From positions 466,486 to 530,485 of the forward strand of contig JAQSYI010000001.1 of the NCBI GenBank assembly GCA_029256185.1: 64,000 nucleotides of DNA. The letters are read 5' to 3'. The notes beneath the pieces are model-generated. The model made no database searches and was not told the origin of the DNA. It was given only the letters and a program-made list of their open reading frames with translations. Within the stretch, counting starts at the first letter, position 1; every line of letters begins with the position of its first letter. The stretch comes from Paenibacillaceae bacterium. Its GTDB lineage: Bacteria > Bacillota > Bacilli > Paenibacillales > NBRC-103111. This document shows positions 1 to 9,364 of this stretch, one piece after another. The translations under genes and the position numbers were made by a program.

Positions 1-31
1 TCGATTCCGGTTTATAGGGTTAGTCAACATA

Positions 32-78
32 ACGGCAAGAAGGCGCCTGCTTCAGTTGCATGTACGCTTTCTTGCCGT
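32..78. repeat. Stem-loop near the left window edge
   Basis: Arms at 32-45 and 65-78 pair over about 14 bp with one G-U pair (outer part ACGGCAAGAA with TTCTTGCCGT), around a 19-nt loop. It lies about 140 bp downstream of the minus-strand gene ending at 221 and could end its transcript, but there is no U-run, so a terminator role is only possible. The rest of 1-220 holds no gene I can support; short open frames on both strands there have no ribosome binding site and no recognisable family. Confidence 0.35.
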
Positions 79-220
79 GCCAAGACAAAGATTCATTTCA
101 TCTGCAGCACTTCTCGCTCTGCCGCTTGCCGCGGCGTCTTCGCTTCCATCATGTTGCGGCCGGGCGCCAAAAAGCCAACTCCCATCATGGAAGCCGGCTT
201 CTGGATCCTGTGTTATCCAT

Positions 221-1201
221 TCATTCTCCGTGAAAATCAGCGGGGGCGCCGAAATCCATGATCGGTCCCCATCCCTCAAACGGGTAGTCAATCACGATCC
301 GTCCCACCTCCGTATCTCCGATGCCGCTGTACAGATCGGCCTTGCCGTCTTCTCTCATCACGATCCCCGAGGTGAAGCAGCAATCATTCAGATTGGTTTT
401 TTTGGCCGGACCGTCAGGATAGCACGGGCGGGTTCCGATAATCCGCATATCGTGCACTTCCCTTGTTGCCGGGTCCAGAACCATGGAGTAATTCATATAG
501 GTCAGCTGCTCCTCCCCCTCTGCAGGCGCCTTATAGCACAGATGGCCGATGACCCCCACCTTGCCGCTGTCCAGACAATAAGCCTGGTTGCAGCCGCCCC
601 ACTCGTCTTTGCCGAACAGACCGGGGATATAGGCGGCGTTCTCAATCACCTCGGCAGACAACTCATCCAGATTGTCAATCACCGTGAAGCCAACCAGTGA
701 CTCGCTCCCAAACAGGCGGCGCACCTCCTCGTTACGCGGGCGTGAGAAGACGCCGATCTTGCCGCCGGCAAGCTGAACGAGCCGAATATCTTTCATATAA
801 TCCGGGCCTGTGGTGAAATAATACAGATTGTTCAGGTCAATGCCTCTATAGAAATAGCCGTAGTAAGTGTCGATCCGGCTCTGCCGGATGCGGACATGGG
901 TGCCCCCAAGCACAAGCTGCCCCCCGATTATACTGATATAGGGATCTTCCAGCTGATAGAGCATGGAGTCTTTCACCAGCGTCCATTCATCCCTTCCGCT
1001 CTCTTCGAACAACCGGACCCAGGAGCGGGCCCATTCCTCCCGTTTCTCTACACGGCCGTAAATATAGCGCTTGCCTTGCCAATAGAAGGGAATGGAGGAA
1101 TTGTACACATCGAAACCGTCCACACCCAAAAACGTAAGCTTGGCACTTTCATAAATCCGCTTGTTCTCCTCGAACTGGTGTCTGCGTTCAATCAGGTTCA
1201 T
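221..1201 (-). CDS. DUF1861 family protein, GH130-like beta-propeller
   Basis: A cytoplasmic protein of about 326 residues with no signal peptide or membrane segment. Repeated short beta-strand blocks and an LEDPYIS motif near residue 88 recall the EDPR/DPR region of GH130 enzymes, and the overall match is to the DUF1861 family, which I recall as a five-bladed propeller fold related to GH130 mannoside phosphorylases. The exact activity is not known to me. Start choice: AGGAG directly abuts an ATG at 1213 with no spacer, while the in-frame ATG at 1201 sits 12 nt from it, so 1201 is preferred and 1213 is the alternative. It is divergent from the AraC gene at 1436, which probably controls it. 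It likely acts on an imported manno-type disaccharide, by inference only. Confidence 0.75.
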   Translation of the reverse strand: MNLIERRHQFEENKRIYESAKLTFLGVDGFDVYNSSIPFYWQGKRYIYGRVEKREEWARSWVRLFEESGRDEWTLVKDSMLYQLEDPYISIIGGQLVLGGTHVRIRQSRIDTYYGYFYRGIDLNNLYYFTTGPDYMKDIRLVQLAGGKIGVFSRPRNEEVRRLFGSESLVGFTVIDNLDELSAEVIENAAYIPGLFGKDEWGGCNQAYCLDSGKVGVIGHLCYKAPAEGEEQLTYMNYSMVLDPATREVHDMRIIGTRPCYPDGPAKKTNLNDCCFTSGIVMREDGKADLYSGIGDTEVGRIVIDYPFEGWGPIMDFGAPADFHGE

Positions 1202-1435
1202 GATAGGGCTCATCTCCTATATAAAAGTAGTGGGGTTAAAACACGTTCCATACTTGCCTCTAAGATAGCATGGAGATGCGGGGAGAATCTTGCCGGGATT
1301 TGAATAATAATTATGGTATTTTGACATTGGCAGAAGTAAAATAGATGGGAAGGCAGGGATTGGCGGAAGCTGTGTGCAGGGCCGTGCCGCAGGCGTAACA
1401 GGGCCGTGGATGTTCATGAAGAAGGGGGAGCCGGC

Positions 1436-2326
1436 ATGGAGGTAGCGAGGCTGCTGGCAGCAGAAGGAATCGATCCGCAGATTGAGGCGCATTACCGCCT
1501 GATCACATCCGTGAAGAAGACGACAAAGATTCATTGCCATGATTTCTTCGAGCTGTTCCTGATTCTCAAGGGCAGCGTGATCCATTGCATTAACGGCAAG
1601 CGGGAGCTGCTGTCGGAGAATACACTGGTGTTTATCCGCGAGAACGATGTGCATTATTATGAGGAGGCCGGGGAGGAGGATTGCCAGTTCATCAACCTGT
1701 CCTTCTACAAGCACGCAGTCTATTCCCTGTTCGATTATCTCGGCGACGGCTTCCCGCGGAGCAAGCTGCTCGATCCGGCCTATCCGCCGATGGTTGTATT
1801 GTCAGGACCGGAGAGGGATTATGTTCGTTACCGCCTGGATAATCTGACCCTGATTCCCCAGACGGACAAGCTGCTGCTGAAGGCGGAGTTCCGCGCCCTG
1901 CTGGCAGAGCTGCTGTCCCGTTACGTGATGGAGGCGGTCAGCCATCATCCCGGCGACCTGCCCGATTGGCTCAGGCTGGTATGTGCCGAGCTGAAGAAGA
2001 AGGAGCACTTCGTGGAGGGCATGCCGGCTCTTCTCCGGCTGTCCGGCCGGACCCATTCCTATCTGTGCCGCGTGTTCAAGAAGCATCTGGGCATCCAGCC
2101 CGTGGAATATATCAACCGCCTCCGGCTGACCTATGCGGAGAATTTGCTGCTCCATACAGATATGGAGATCGTGGATATTTGTTTGGAGGTGGGCTTCGAG
2201 AACATCAGCTACTTCTATCAGCTGTTCAAGCGGCATTACCGGGTTACTCCCCATAAGCTAAGGTCCTCCAACCGGCTGCGCATGCAGGGGAGCGGAATCA
2301 AGCACTCTTATGCTGGTTTGACATAA
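1436..2326 (+). CDS. AraC family transcriptional regulator (cupin sensor + HTH)
   Basis: A 296-residue one-component regulator. The N-terminal half has the sugar-sensing cupin pattern (histidines around IHCHDFFE, then a FIRENDVHYY stretch). The C-terminal 100 residues carry two helix-turn-helix units, the second ending in the family signature GFENISYFYQLFKRH followed by TP. An in-frame GTG at 1406 is open, but the ATG at 1436 has GGGGGAG about 5 nt upstream and is chosen. It is divergent from the DUF1861 gene and lies 35 bp upstream of a decayed GH4 gene, so it once formed a small glycoside-use unit with both. The effector is unknown. Confidence 0.9.
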   Translation: MEVARLLAAEGIDPQIEAHYRLITSVKKTTKIHCHDFFELFLILKGSVIHCINGKRELLSENTLVFIRENDVHYYEEAGEEDCQFINLSFYKHAVYSLFDYLGDGFPRSKLLDPAYPPMVVLSGPERDYVRYRLDNLTLIPQTDKLLLKAEFRALLAELLSRYVMEAVSHHPGDLPDWLRLVCAELKKKEHFVEGMPALLRLSGRTHSYLCRVFKKHLGIQPVEYINRLRLTYAENLLLHTDMEIVDICLEVGFENISYFYQLFKRHYRVTPHKLRSSNRLRMQGSGIKHSYAGLT

Positions 2327-2361
2327 GACTTCCCGTTACAGGGACAGGAGGAGAGAGCAGG

Positions 2362-3390
2362 ATGGGGAATCTGGACATTTTCAACGATTTGTCCGAACAG
2401 ATTCATGTTCCTTCTATCCCAATCTTCCTTATACCTTGGTGGATACGGACGAACAGCGTCTGGAGAAGATGGTGGCGCTGGCTAAGATGGTGGCGGAGGC
2501 CAACAACGTGAAATTGCGCATCGAAGGCTCCGTCAACCGGAAGGAGGTATTGAAGGGGGCAGACTTTGTCATTCTGAGCTTTGCCCGGGAGACCGTAAAG
2601 TACCGCGGGATTGACTGCACCGTTTCCGAAAAATACGGAATACGGATGTGCTCCGGGGACACCATCGGACCAGGGGGGATTTTCCGGGCTATGAGGGATT
2701 TCCCGGTTATTCTGGAATGTGCCCGGGACATTGAAGCCCTGTGCCCGGAAGCTTGGGTGATCAGTTATATCAACCCCACAGCGGTTCATGGAATGGGTCT
2801 GAAACGGTACGCTCCCCGCTTAAAGAGCTTTGCCCTCTGCGACAGCCAGCATATGCCCCACATCAAGCAAAGGTATGCCGCAAGCGCCGGAATTGTGGCC
2901 CGCCCGGAGGATTTTACAGGGGAGCATTCCCGGAAATTCGATTTCCGCATAGCAGGCGTCAACCACTTCACTTGGCTTATCAAAGCCGAATATGAGGGTA
3001 AGGACATGTCTGCGGAAATAGCCCGTTCCCTTGAAGCGGATGCCCAGGCCGAGAAGGAAACATTGGGCGGGGATACCGGGGCCAAAGCAATCTATAACAA
3101 TGCCATCAGCTATGAGTCGTATTCGATTTTCGGCCGCGTTCCTACCTGTACGGGGCATACCAAGGAATATGTGCGCTTCTGGCAAGGGCACGGGAAGACC
3201 CGGGAGGAAATCCCCGCGCAGCTTTGCCAAGCTGAGACGGGCCATGCTGACCGATCCTCTGGTCAATTCCATCGGAGATGCCGACAACATCATCCGGGAG
3301 CTGCTCGAACAGGAGAAGGACGCACTGCCCAAATGGTGGTACGAAGCGTAGTGAACTTATCAGGCAATAGGGTCTTCATTCCAACTGACA
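2362..3390 (+). pseudogene. GH4 family glycosidase, broken (frameshifts, both ends lost)
   Basis: Clear GH4 sequence in pieces. One frame from about 2415 reads YTLVDTDEQRLE, then SGDTIGPGG, INPTAVHG, ALCDSQHMP and GVNHFTWL. Around 3200-3235 the similarity moves to another frame (LTDPLVNSIGDADNIIRELL to KWWYEA, stop 3349-3351) and then returns to the first frame (VNLSGNRVFIPT) before the match ends near 3390. The NAD-binding GxGS segment expected at the N-terminus is missing, although AGGAGG and an ATG at 2362 remain. About 100 C-terminal residues are also absent compared with the usual 430-450. The subgroup resembles LplD-like alpha-galacturonidases, but this is not certain. It cannot make a working NAD/metal-dependent enzyme. 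Confidence 0.85.
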
Positions 3391-3402
3391 TAAGAAAAAG
3401 AA

Positions 3403-3430
3403 AAGCCGCAGACCTTATGGTCTGCGGCTT
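3403..3430. terminator. Intrinsic hairpin after the GH4 remnant
   Basis: A 12-bp perfect stem (AAGCCGCAGACC with its complement) around a TTAT loop, with an A-rich run on the left side. The A-run gives U-rich RNA only on the minus strand, so it may stop transcription mainly in that direction, but it also closes the plus-strand remnant. Confidence 0.65.
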
Positions 3431-3582
3431 ATTGGTTGAAGGTGTATCTTTCGGCAAGTCTGGATTTATCAGACGATGCGTATCCCCGCACTGGCATAAC
3501 CGGTGATTGTAGTCGCTAGGAATGTAAAGATTTTCGGGTAAAAAGTAAAAATCCCTGAATTTCAAATCCCTCTTCTCTCCGT

Positions 3583-3588
3583 TATGAT
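3583..3588 (+). promoter_or_regulatory. Possible -10 element of the 3.6-17.9 kb operon
   Basis: TATGAT lies about 26 bp upstream of the ATG at 3614. No good -35 hexamer is found 16-18 bp upstream, as often seen with promoters that need an activator. Two copies of ATCCCT at 3551 and 3566 sit just upstream, where an activator could bind. The 3431-3582 stretch otherwise shows nothing. Confidence 0.3.
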
Positions 3589-3613
3589 AAGATCATACCT
3601 AATACGAAAGTAG

Positions 3614-4594
3614 ATGAGCGCCTTGATTGTAAACAAACAGGTCCTTCCTTCGAAAGCGGGGCTGGGAAACCCCTTGGTCCATACGGACAGCAGGAGGAGA
3701 CGGGGGCGAAGATTGAAAAATGCGGATTTGTATCTGTTGCTGCTTCCTGCTGTCGTATACTATTTGGTGTTCCACTATATTCCCATGGGCGGACTTGTGA
3801 TCGCTTTTAAGGAGTACAACATCTTTAAGGGAATATGGGAGAGCGACTGGGCGGGGCTGCAATACTTCAGAGAAATGCTTCAGGTGCCTGATTTTGGGAA
3901 CATGATCCGGAATACATTGGTGCTTAATCTCCTGTCCTTGCTGGTGGGGTTCCCGGCGCCAATCGTGCTGGCGTTGCTGCTCAATGAAGTAACCAACCGC
4001 TATTTCAAGCGCATCAGCCAATCCTTGCTGTATTTGCCGCACTTCATGTCCTGGGTAGTGCTGGGAGGGATTGTCTACAATCTGTTGTCTCCCCAATACG
4101 GATTTATCAACAGCGTGCTTGCCCATACAGGCATCAAGCCGATTTACTTCATGATCGACGAATTCTGGTGGGTGGTTGTATACGTGCTATCCGATATATG
4201 GCATGGAGCGGGCTGGGGGACGATCATTTATTTGGCAGCGCTTACATCAATAGATCCTTCTCTATACGAAGCGGCGGTTGTTGACGGGGCCGGGAGATGG
4301 AAGAAACTTGTTTATATCACGCTGCCCAGTCTGTTGCCTACCATCGTAATTCTTCTTATCATGAATGTGGGGCGCCTGGTGTCCATTGGCTTTGAGCAGC
4401 CCTTTGCGTTGGCTAACGCTGCCGTAACCAATGTGGCTGAGGTCATCAGCACCTATACGTACAACAGCGGGATCAAGCAGGGCAATTTCTCCATTGCCAC
4501 GGCAGTGGGCTTCCTGCAGGCCATCATTAATTTGGCGCTGATCTCTGGAGCCAACTATACGGCCCGCAGATTGAGGGGGGAAGGATTATGGTGA
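3614..4594 (+). CDS. ABC oligosaccharide importer permease, LplB type
   Basis: A 326-residue membrane protein and first gene of the operon. After a basic N-terminus (RRRRGRR) come about six hydrophobic segments, beginning near residue 39 with YLLLLPAVVYYLVF. The cytoplasmic EAA loop is present (EAAVVDGAG from E219), which contacts the ATPase. Family members form a heterodimeric channel with an LplC/YtcP-type partner, here the next gene, whose ATG overlaps this stop by 7 bp. Substrates are inferred from the downstream lyase and GH105 genes: unsaturated uronyl oligosaccharides. No ATPase gene is nearby. The ribosome binding site is weak. Confidence 0.92.
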   Translation: MSALIVNKQVLPSKAGLGNPLVHTDSRRRRGRRLKNADLYLLLLPAVVYYLVFHYIPMGGLVIAFKEYNIFKGIWESDWAGLQYFREMLQVPDFGNMIRNTLVLNLLSLLVGFPAPIVLALLLNEVTNRYFKRISQSLLYLPHFMSWVVLGGIVYNLLSPQYGFINSVLAHTGIKPIYFMIDEFWWVVVYVLSDIWHGAGWGTIIYLAALTSIDPSLYEAAVVDGAGRWKKLVYITLPSLLPTIVILLIMNVGRLVSIGFEQPFALANAAVTNVAEVISTYTYNSGIKQGNFSIATAVGFLQAIINLALISGANYTARRLRGEGLW

Positions 4595-5502
4595 ATAGGC
4601 TTCCAGTCAAGCGGACACGCGGAAGACCCGCCGAGGGCAGGCTGTTCCATCTTTTCAACTATACCCTGCTGTCGGTATGGACCATGGCTTGTCTATTCCC
4701 TTTTCTCAATACCTTTGCTTCCGCCTTCAGCGACAATCATGCCATCCAGTCCGGCAAGGTTTCCCTGTTTCCCATCGGCTTCCAGCTTGACGCCATGCGG
4801 ACGGTGGCCATGGACAGCGCCGTGCAGCGCTCGCTGCTTGTCACGGTATTCGTCGCAATAGCGGGTACCATGCTGAATATGCTGTTTACCATAATCACCG
4901 CTTATCCCTTGTCCCGCAGGGACCTGCGCGGCAGAGGCGTGATGATGAATTATATTCTGGTAACCATGGTATTCAGCGGCGGGATGATTCCCTCCTACCT
5001 GCTGGTGAAGGAGCTGGGGCTCCTGAACAACCTCATGTCGATTATTCTGCCGGGGCTTATCAGCAGCTTCAATATGATTGTGATGAAAACCTTCTTTCAG
5101 AACATGCCCGAGGAGCTTCGCGAGGCGGCCGTCATGGATGGCTGCAGCAATGTACGCTATATTGCCCGGATTGCCGTTCCCCTGTCCATGCCGGCTATTG
5201 TAACAGTCAGCCTGTTTTATGCCGTGCATCATTGGAACAATTATTTTGCGCCGCTGCTCTATTTGGATAATCCGGACTTGCATACCCTCCAGGTGAAGCT
5301 CCGGTCCATTCTTCTCTTATCCCAGATTAACTTTGATTTTATCGAGGGCACGGCTGGCATGCAGGACAATGAGCTGTCCGTGATCCAGGAATCGCTGAAG
5401 GCGGCGACCATTGTAATCGCCACGGTTCCGATCCTGCTGGTATACCCATGGCTGCAAAAGTATTTTGTCAAAGGCGCTATGATCGGATCTGTCAAGGGTT
5501 GA
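4588..5502 (+). CDS. ABC oligosaccharide importer permease, LplC/YtcP type
   Basis: A 304-residue permease whose start overlaps the previous stop, so translation is coupled. It has about six membrane segments (first near residues 28-48), an EAA-loop copy starting at E179 (EAAVMDGCS) and the family C-terminus KYFVKGAMIGSVKG. It pairs with the upstream LplB-type permease to form the channel for the binding protein encoded at 5553. Confidence 0.93.
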   Translation: MVNRLPVKRTRGRPAEGRLFHLFNYTLLSVWTMACLFPFLNTFASAFSDNHAIQSGKVSLFPIGFQLDAMRTVAMDSAVQRSLLVTVFVAIAGTMLNMLFTIITAYPLSRRDLRGRGVMMNYILVTMVFSGGMIPSYLLVKELGLLNNLMSIILPGLISSFNMIVMKTFFQNMPEELREAAVMDGCSNVRYIARIAVPLSMPAIVTVSLFYAVHHWNNYFAPLLYLDNPDLHTLQVKLRSILLLSQINFDFIEGTAGMQDNELSVIQESLKAATIVIATVPILLVYPWLQKYFVKGAMIGSVKG

Positions 5503-5552
5503 GGCTTCACATTGCTTCACTGCAAATTCAAATACAGGAGGTCTATGTACAC

Positions 5553-7136
5553 ATGAGAATCCAAAAGAAGTTTGTTGCCTGGGGGCTAGCCGCTTCTCTG
5601 GCCACTTCGGCTCTGGCGGGCTGTGCGTCTTCGGACAAGGAAGACACCGCCGTCCAGGCAGAGAACACACCGCAAAAGCCCGTGAAAATTACAGTAGCCA
5701 TCTGGGACCGGGGGGCGACTCCGTCAGGACAGTCGTACAACGATAATTTCCTGGCCAAATGGGTGAATCAGGAGCTGTCCAAAATCGGCCTGGAGGTGGA
5801 GTATGTGCCCTTTCCCCGCGCCCAGGAAGAAGAACGGCTGAATACATGGATGGCCTCCGGTACCTCACCCGATATGGTGGCAACCTATAATTTCAGCCTG
5901 ATGAACAAATATGCGGAGCAAGGCGGCCTGACTCCTCTGGGCAAGCTGCTGGATGAATACGGACCTGTGCTGAAGAAGGAAAATGCCATTGCCCTGTCCA
6001 TCGCCGGCAATTACAAGGGGGAGCGCTACGCCATTGCATCCCAGCGGCCCGCAAGCGCCGGAGCCACCATGAAGATCCGCAAGGATTGGCTGGATAAGCT
6101 GGGGCTTCCCGTCCCCAAAACCACAGATGAGCTGCACCAGACCCTGAAGGCATTTAAGGAAAAGGACCCTGGCGGGGTAGGCAAGGATAAGGTGGTCCCC
6201 TGGGCGCTTCCGGCATTCTCCAAGGGGATGAAGGGCTTTGTATTTGGCGCGGCTTACGGCTTCGGCATCCGTTACGATGCTCCGGGGCTGATTCTGATGC
6301 CCTCCGGCAACTATGACAACGGCAAGTTCACTTCCCACATCAGCACGCCCCAGGGTCGGAATTTCTTTCAATGGATGAATACCTTGTATAAGGAAGAGCT
6401 GATTTCCAAGGAGTTCCTGACCGACCTGAACTCAGAGAAGTGGACCCAGCAGATTGCGCTTGGCACAACCGGCTTTGTAGATTCCAACGAAGGGGCTTAC
6501 GATCTTAATCTGATTACCAGAAAATCTGTTCCTGCAGCAAACTGGGTTACGGTGGAGCCGTTTATTGATCCCGCCGGAAAACAAACTATTTTTGGCAGGA
6601 CGGAGGCCGGTATGCTGATCATGGTTCCCAAAACCAGCAAGCATCCTGAAGCTGTTATTAAATATCTGAATTGGATGTCTGATCCGGCTAATCTGAAGGT
6701 GCTGAAGAACGGTCTGGAAGGACAGCATTACAAGATGGAGAACGGTATGGTCAAGATTCTCGATGAAGAACTGTACAAGAAGGATGTGCGCTGGCTGACC
6801 AATGACCTGGCCATCATAAAAGTAGATGAGGGGTATACTCCTGAGCAATACCGTATTCTCTACAAAGATGATCCGGAGAAGGCCGAGAACTTTATTATCC
6901 GGCAGGAGTTTGCCCAGAAATACGCTAAGTCTGCACCCATCCTGGAGACACCCACACCTTTTGGCGACAAAAACGGAGGGACGCTGGCAAAGTATCTGTA
7001 CGATGAATTATCCAAGGTGATTATTTCCAATGACTTTGACAAGTCGTATCAACAGCTGCTGGACGGATGGGTCAAAGTGGGCGGCGCCGAATATGACCAG
7101 GAACTGGCCGAGGGCTTGAAGGTGCTGCAGAAATGA
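5553..7136 (+). CDS. Extracellular solute-binding lipoprotein of ABC importer
   Basis: A 527-residue LplA-like binding protein. Residues 1-25 form a lipoprotein signal peptide with the lipobox LAGC, so the mature protein is tethered outside the membrane by a diacylglyceryl cysteine. The mature part has typical family-1 binding-protein blocks (ASGTSPDMVATYN, a WLDKLGLPVPKTTDEL stretch, and a C-terminal SYQQLLDGWVKVGG). The open frame extends upstream to 5448 inside the permease, but AGGAGG at 5536-5541 points to the ATG at 5553. Its last bases overlap the next start (ATGA). It delivers oligosaccharides to the permeases just upstream. Confidence 0.93.
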   Translation: MRIQKKFVAWGLAASLATSALAGCASSDKEDTAVQAENTPQKPVKITVAIWDRGATPSGQSYNDNFLAKWVNQELSKIGLEVEYVPFPRAQEEERLNTWMASGTSPDMVATYNFSLMNKYAEQGGLTPLGKLLDEYGPVLKKENAIALSIAGNYKGERYAIASQRPASAGATMKIRKDWLDKLGLPVPKTTDELHQTLKAFKEKDPGGVGKDKVVPWALPAFSKGMKGFVFGAAYGFGIRYDAPGLILMPSGNYDNGKFTSHISTPQGRNFFQWMNTLYKEELISKEFLTDLNSEKWTQQIALGTTGFVDSNEGAYDLNLITRKSVPAANWVTVEPFIDPAGKQTIFGRTEAGMLIMVPKTSKHPEAVIKYLNWMSDPANLKVLKNGLEGQHYKMENGMVKILDEELYKKDVRWLTNDLAIIKVDEGYTPEQYRILYKDDPEKAENFIIRQEFAQKYAKSAPILETPTPFGDKNGGTLAKYLYDELSKVIISNDFDKSYQQLLDGWVKVGGAEYDQELAEGLKVLQK

Positions 7137-9364
7137 GTCATGCACGCACGGATTATCTGGCTTTTGCCGGTCTGATCTCCGATAAGTTCTGGAGCAATTA
7201 TGAACAACGTCTGGAGGAAAGCCGGAAGAATGCGGTTCAGACAGGAAGCTGCCAACCCTTGGGCCACTTGGCCCACCTGGCGGCGGTTGAAGCGTTCCGT
7301 TACCGGATAACCGGTGAAGCGCTCCATGGACAACGGGCCAAACAGGCCATGCAGGATATCGGCTCCGGCCGGTGCTGCTTTCAGCAGCAATCCCCGGCTG
7401 GCCCGGGGGAGAACGGAGAGGCGCAGCCTGTGCTGGATTCCATGTTTAATCTGACGGAATACTTGCGGGCGTATGAATTGCTGGAGAACACAGGGCTGCT
7501 GAGCCCTGTTGATAAGGCCCATATGCAGATGAACATTACGGAGGCGCTGGAACCCGTTTTCCGGATGCCGGACTGGGGACCGCATAACCGCGCCGTTTCC
7601 CGGGCGCTTAATCTGGAGACGGCAGCCAGTCTGTTCCCCCAGGCGGAGCAAGCAGAGTTGTGGCGCTCCATGGCCCATAATCTGATGGAAGACAATTGGG
7701 GCAGATGGTCCATTGAAGACAGCACCATCTATACGCCCATCTGGCTGAACGGGTTGTTTGCCTACGCGGAGCGCACGGGCCGGAAGGACTTGATGGAGCT
7801 GCCCATGCCACGCTATTATTGCGAGATGTTCGTCCGGCTGCTTCATCCCAGAGGCGTGGTCGCCGATTACGGCGATGCCGGTTGGGGCTCCGGCTGGGCC
7901 AGGCTTGTGGCCTGCCTGGAGAAAGGCGCCGCTTATTATCGCTCAGCGGAGATGAAATATGCCGCACGTACCATATTCGATACCATGAGCCCTCTGGAAA
8001 TAAGGGCGGATGGGCGGAGCTTGCGGATGGCAAGCGCTTTGCTGGATGCTTATAGCTGGGCTGACGACCGGGTTGCGGAATGTGTCCCGGATTACGGCAG
8101 CGGTGAGGCTCTGGATGATGTGATCGGCAAAAAAGTTGTTTTCCGCAACGGCTGGCACAGGAATTCCGCCTTCCTGCTGTTGAACTACCGCGATGAGGGG
8201 GACTATGCCCGTCCGGCCAGGACCTATCTGCGGCAGACTCTTCGGGTAAATGAGGAGAAGGCGCATCATGGTCATGGGGATGAGAATTCCATTGTCTGTC
8301 TTATAGCAGGCAACGAAGTATTGCTTCATGACGGAGGCTACCGGGATTCCATTAATGATACCTCCGGGGCATACCGCTCCGACCTGTACCATAACCGTGT
8401 ACTGGTCCGTCCAGGGCGGCCGGAGCCGGGACAGTGCTTTCTTGACTTCTGCCGTGATGACGGCCGTTACCGCAAGGTCAGGACTGAGAAGCTGCACTTC
8501 TCCAAATTCGCTCCTCTGGAGATGAGCCGCACGGCAGTGGAGGATTGCTCGCTGGGGGTGTCCTCTCACCGCACCGTGATCTATCTGAAGCAGGCTGGAT
8601 GTTATATTATTGCGGATATGGCGCAGCTTCTGCACAACGGAAGCCGCACCTGCGGGCCGGTGTTCTACACGGGGGCGGCGCAGGAGCTTCTACCGGGAGG
8701 CTACCGCACCTCTTATGACTCTATCGGCTCCTCGGAATTTCCGGGGCAGATTATCAATGGGGGTGATATGTCCCTATTCGTTTATTTCCCTCTTGGAGAA
8801 GCAAGGACGGTGGGTACCGGCCCCATCCGCCGCAGCCATACCACGGAAACCGGCGTGTACCAATATGCCTCCGGCTGCAAGGAGGGGGAAATCCTGACCT
8901 TTGTGACGGTGCTGCAGCCTGTGCATGCCAAGGCGGAATTCACTGCAGCCCAATTTGCCCGGGAATGGTCGGTTAAGAGCGGCCCCGGGGGTCATCTCTC
9001 CATTGCTTATGAAAGCGCCGGACAGCGTTATCTGATGGGGATAAAGGGAGATCTGGAGGTCGGAACGGCAGACGCAGCCCTAAGGCCCGCTTATGATTAT
9101 CAGCATGGTGCCGTGAACTATGGAGAGATCTGCTCCGATGCGGATTTTGTATACGGCTGTTTCGGAGAAGCCGGAGGACAGTTCGGCTTCCTGAATGGAA
9201 CCAGGGTGGATGTGGAAGGGAAAACACGATTTGCAGTGCCTGCCTCCCGTTTTAAGCAATTGGACTTAAGTATGGCTGAAGGCGTGTCCGCATGGGGCCG
9301 CTGGGAGCAATGCATGGAAGAAACCAAGACAAGGTGTGATTTAACGCATGAACACAAGACCTGA
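7133..9364 (+). CDS. Heparinase II/III-like polysaccharide lyase, cytoplasmic
   Basis: A 743-residue protein without a signal peptide, translationally coupled to the binding protein (ATGA overlap). The first half is helix-rich, as in the alpha/alpha-toroid of alginate lyase and heparinase II/III-type enzymes. The second half starts with the hallmark HHGHGDENS block (H378, H379, H381) followed by LLHDGGYRDS, and is beta-rich. These enzymes cleave uronic acid-containing chains by beta-elimination, leaving an unsaturated uronate. Cytoplasmic location next to an importer and a GH105 gene suggests it works on imported oligosaccharides. The CAZy family cannot be decided here; PL12, PL15, PL21-type and unclassified relatives share this fold. 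Confidence 0.82.
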   Translation: MSHARTDYLAFAGLISDKFWSNYEQRLEESRKNAVQTGSCQPLGHLAHLAAVEAFRYRITGEALHGQRAKQAMQDIGSGRCCFQQQSPAGPGENGEAQPVLDSMFNLTEYLRAYELLENTGLLSPVDKAHMQMNITEALEPVFRMPDWGPHNRAVSRALNLETAASLFPQAEQAELWRSMAHNLMEDNWGRWSIEDSTIYTPIWLNGLFAYAERTGRKDLMELPMPRYYCEMFVRLLHPRGVVADYGDAGWGSGWARLVACLEKGAAYYRSAEMKYAARTIFDTMSPLEIRADGRSLRMASALLDAYSWADDRVAECVPDYGSGEALDDVIGKKVVFRNGWHRNSAFLLLNYRDEGDYARPARTYLRQTLRVNEEKAHHGHGDENSIVCLIAGNEVLLHDGGYRDSINDTSGAYRSDLYHNRVLVRPGRPEPGQCFLDFCRDDGRYRKVRTEKLHFSKFAPLEMSRTAVEDCSLGVSSHRTVIYLKQAGCYIIADMAQLLHNGSRTCGPVFYTGAAQELLPGGYRTSYDSIGSSEFPGQIINGGDMSLFVYFPLGEARTVGTGPIRRSHTTETGVYQYASGCKEGEILTFVTVLQPVHAKAEFTAAQFAREWSVKSGPGGHLSIAYESAGQRYLMGIKGDLEVGTADAALRPAYDYQHGAVNYGEICSDADFVYGCFGEAGGQFGFLNGTRVDVEGKTRFAVPASRFKQLDLSMAEGVSAWGRWEQCMEETKTRCDLTHEHKT

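Noticed and set aside
56..700. Plus-strand open frame of 214 codons at the left end
   Set aside because: Mostly antisense to the DUF1861 gene, with no ribosome binding site and no family resemblance.
1321..1347. TTGACA before the AraC gene as a sigma-A promoter
   Set aside because: The only TA-rich candidate for a -10 (TAGATG) is 15 bp away and a poor match, so it is not listed as a feature.
5448..5552. Upstream extension of the binding-protein frame
   Set aside because: It overlaps the permease coding end and would place 35 residues before a perfect lipoprotein signal peptide; AGGAGG supports the start at 5553.
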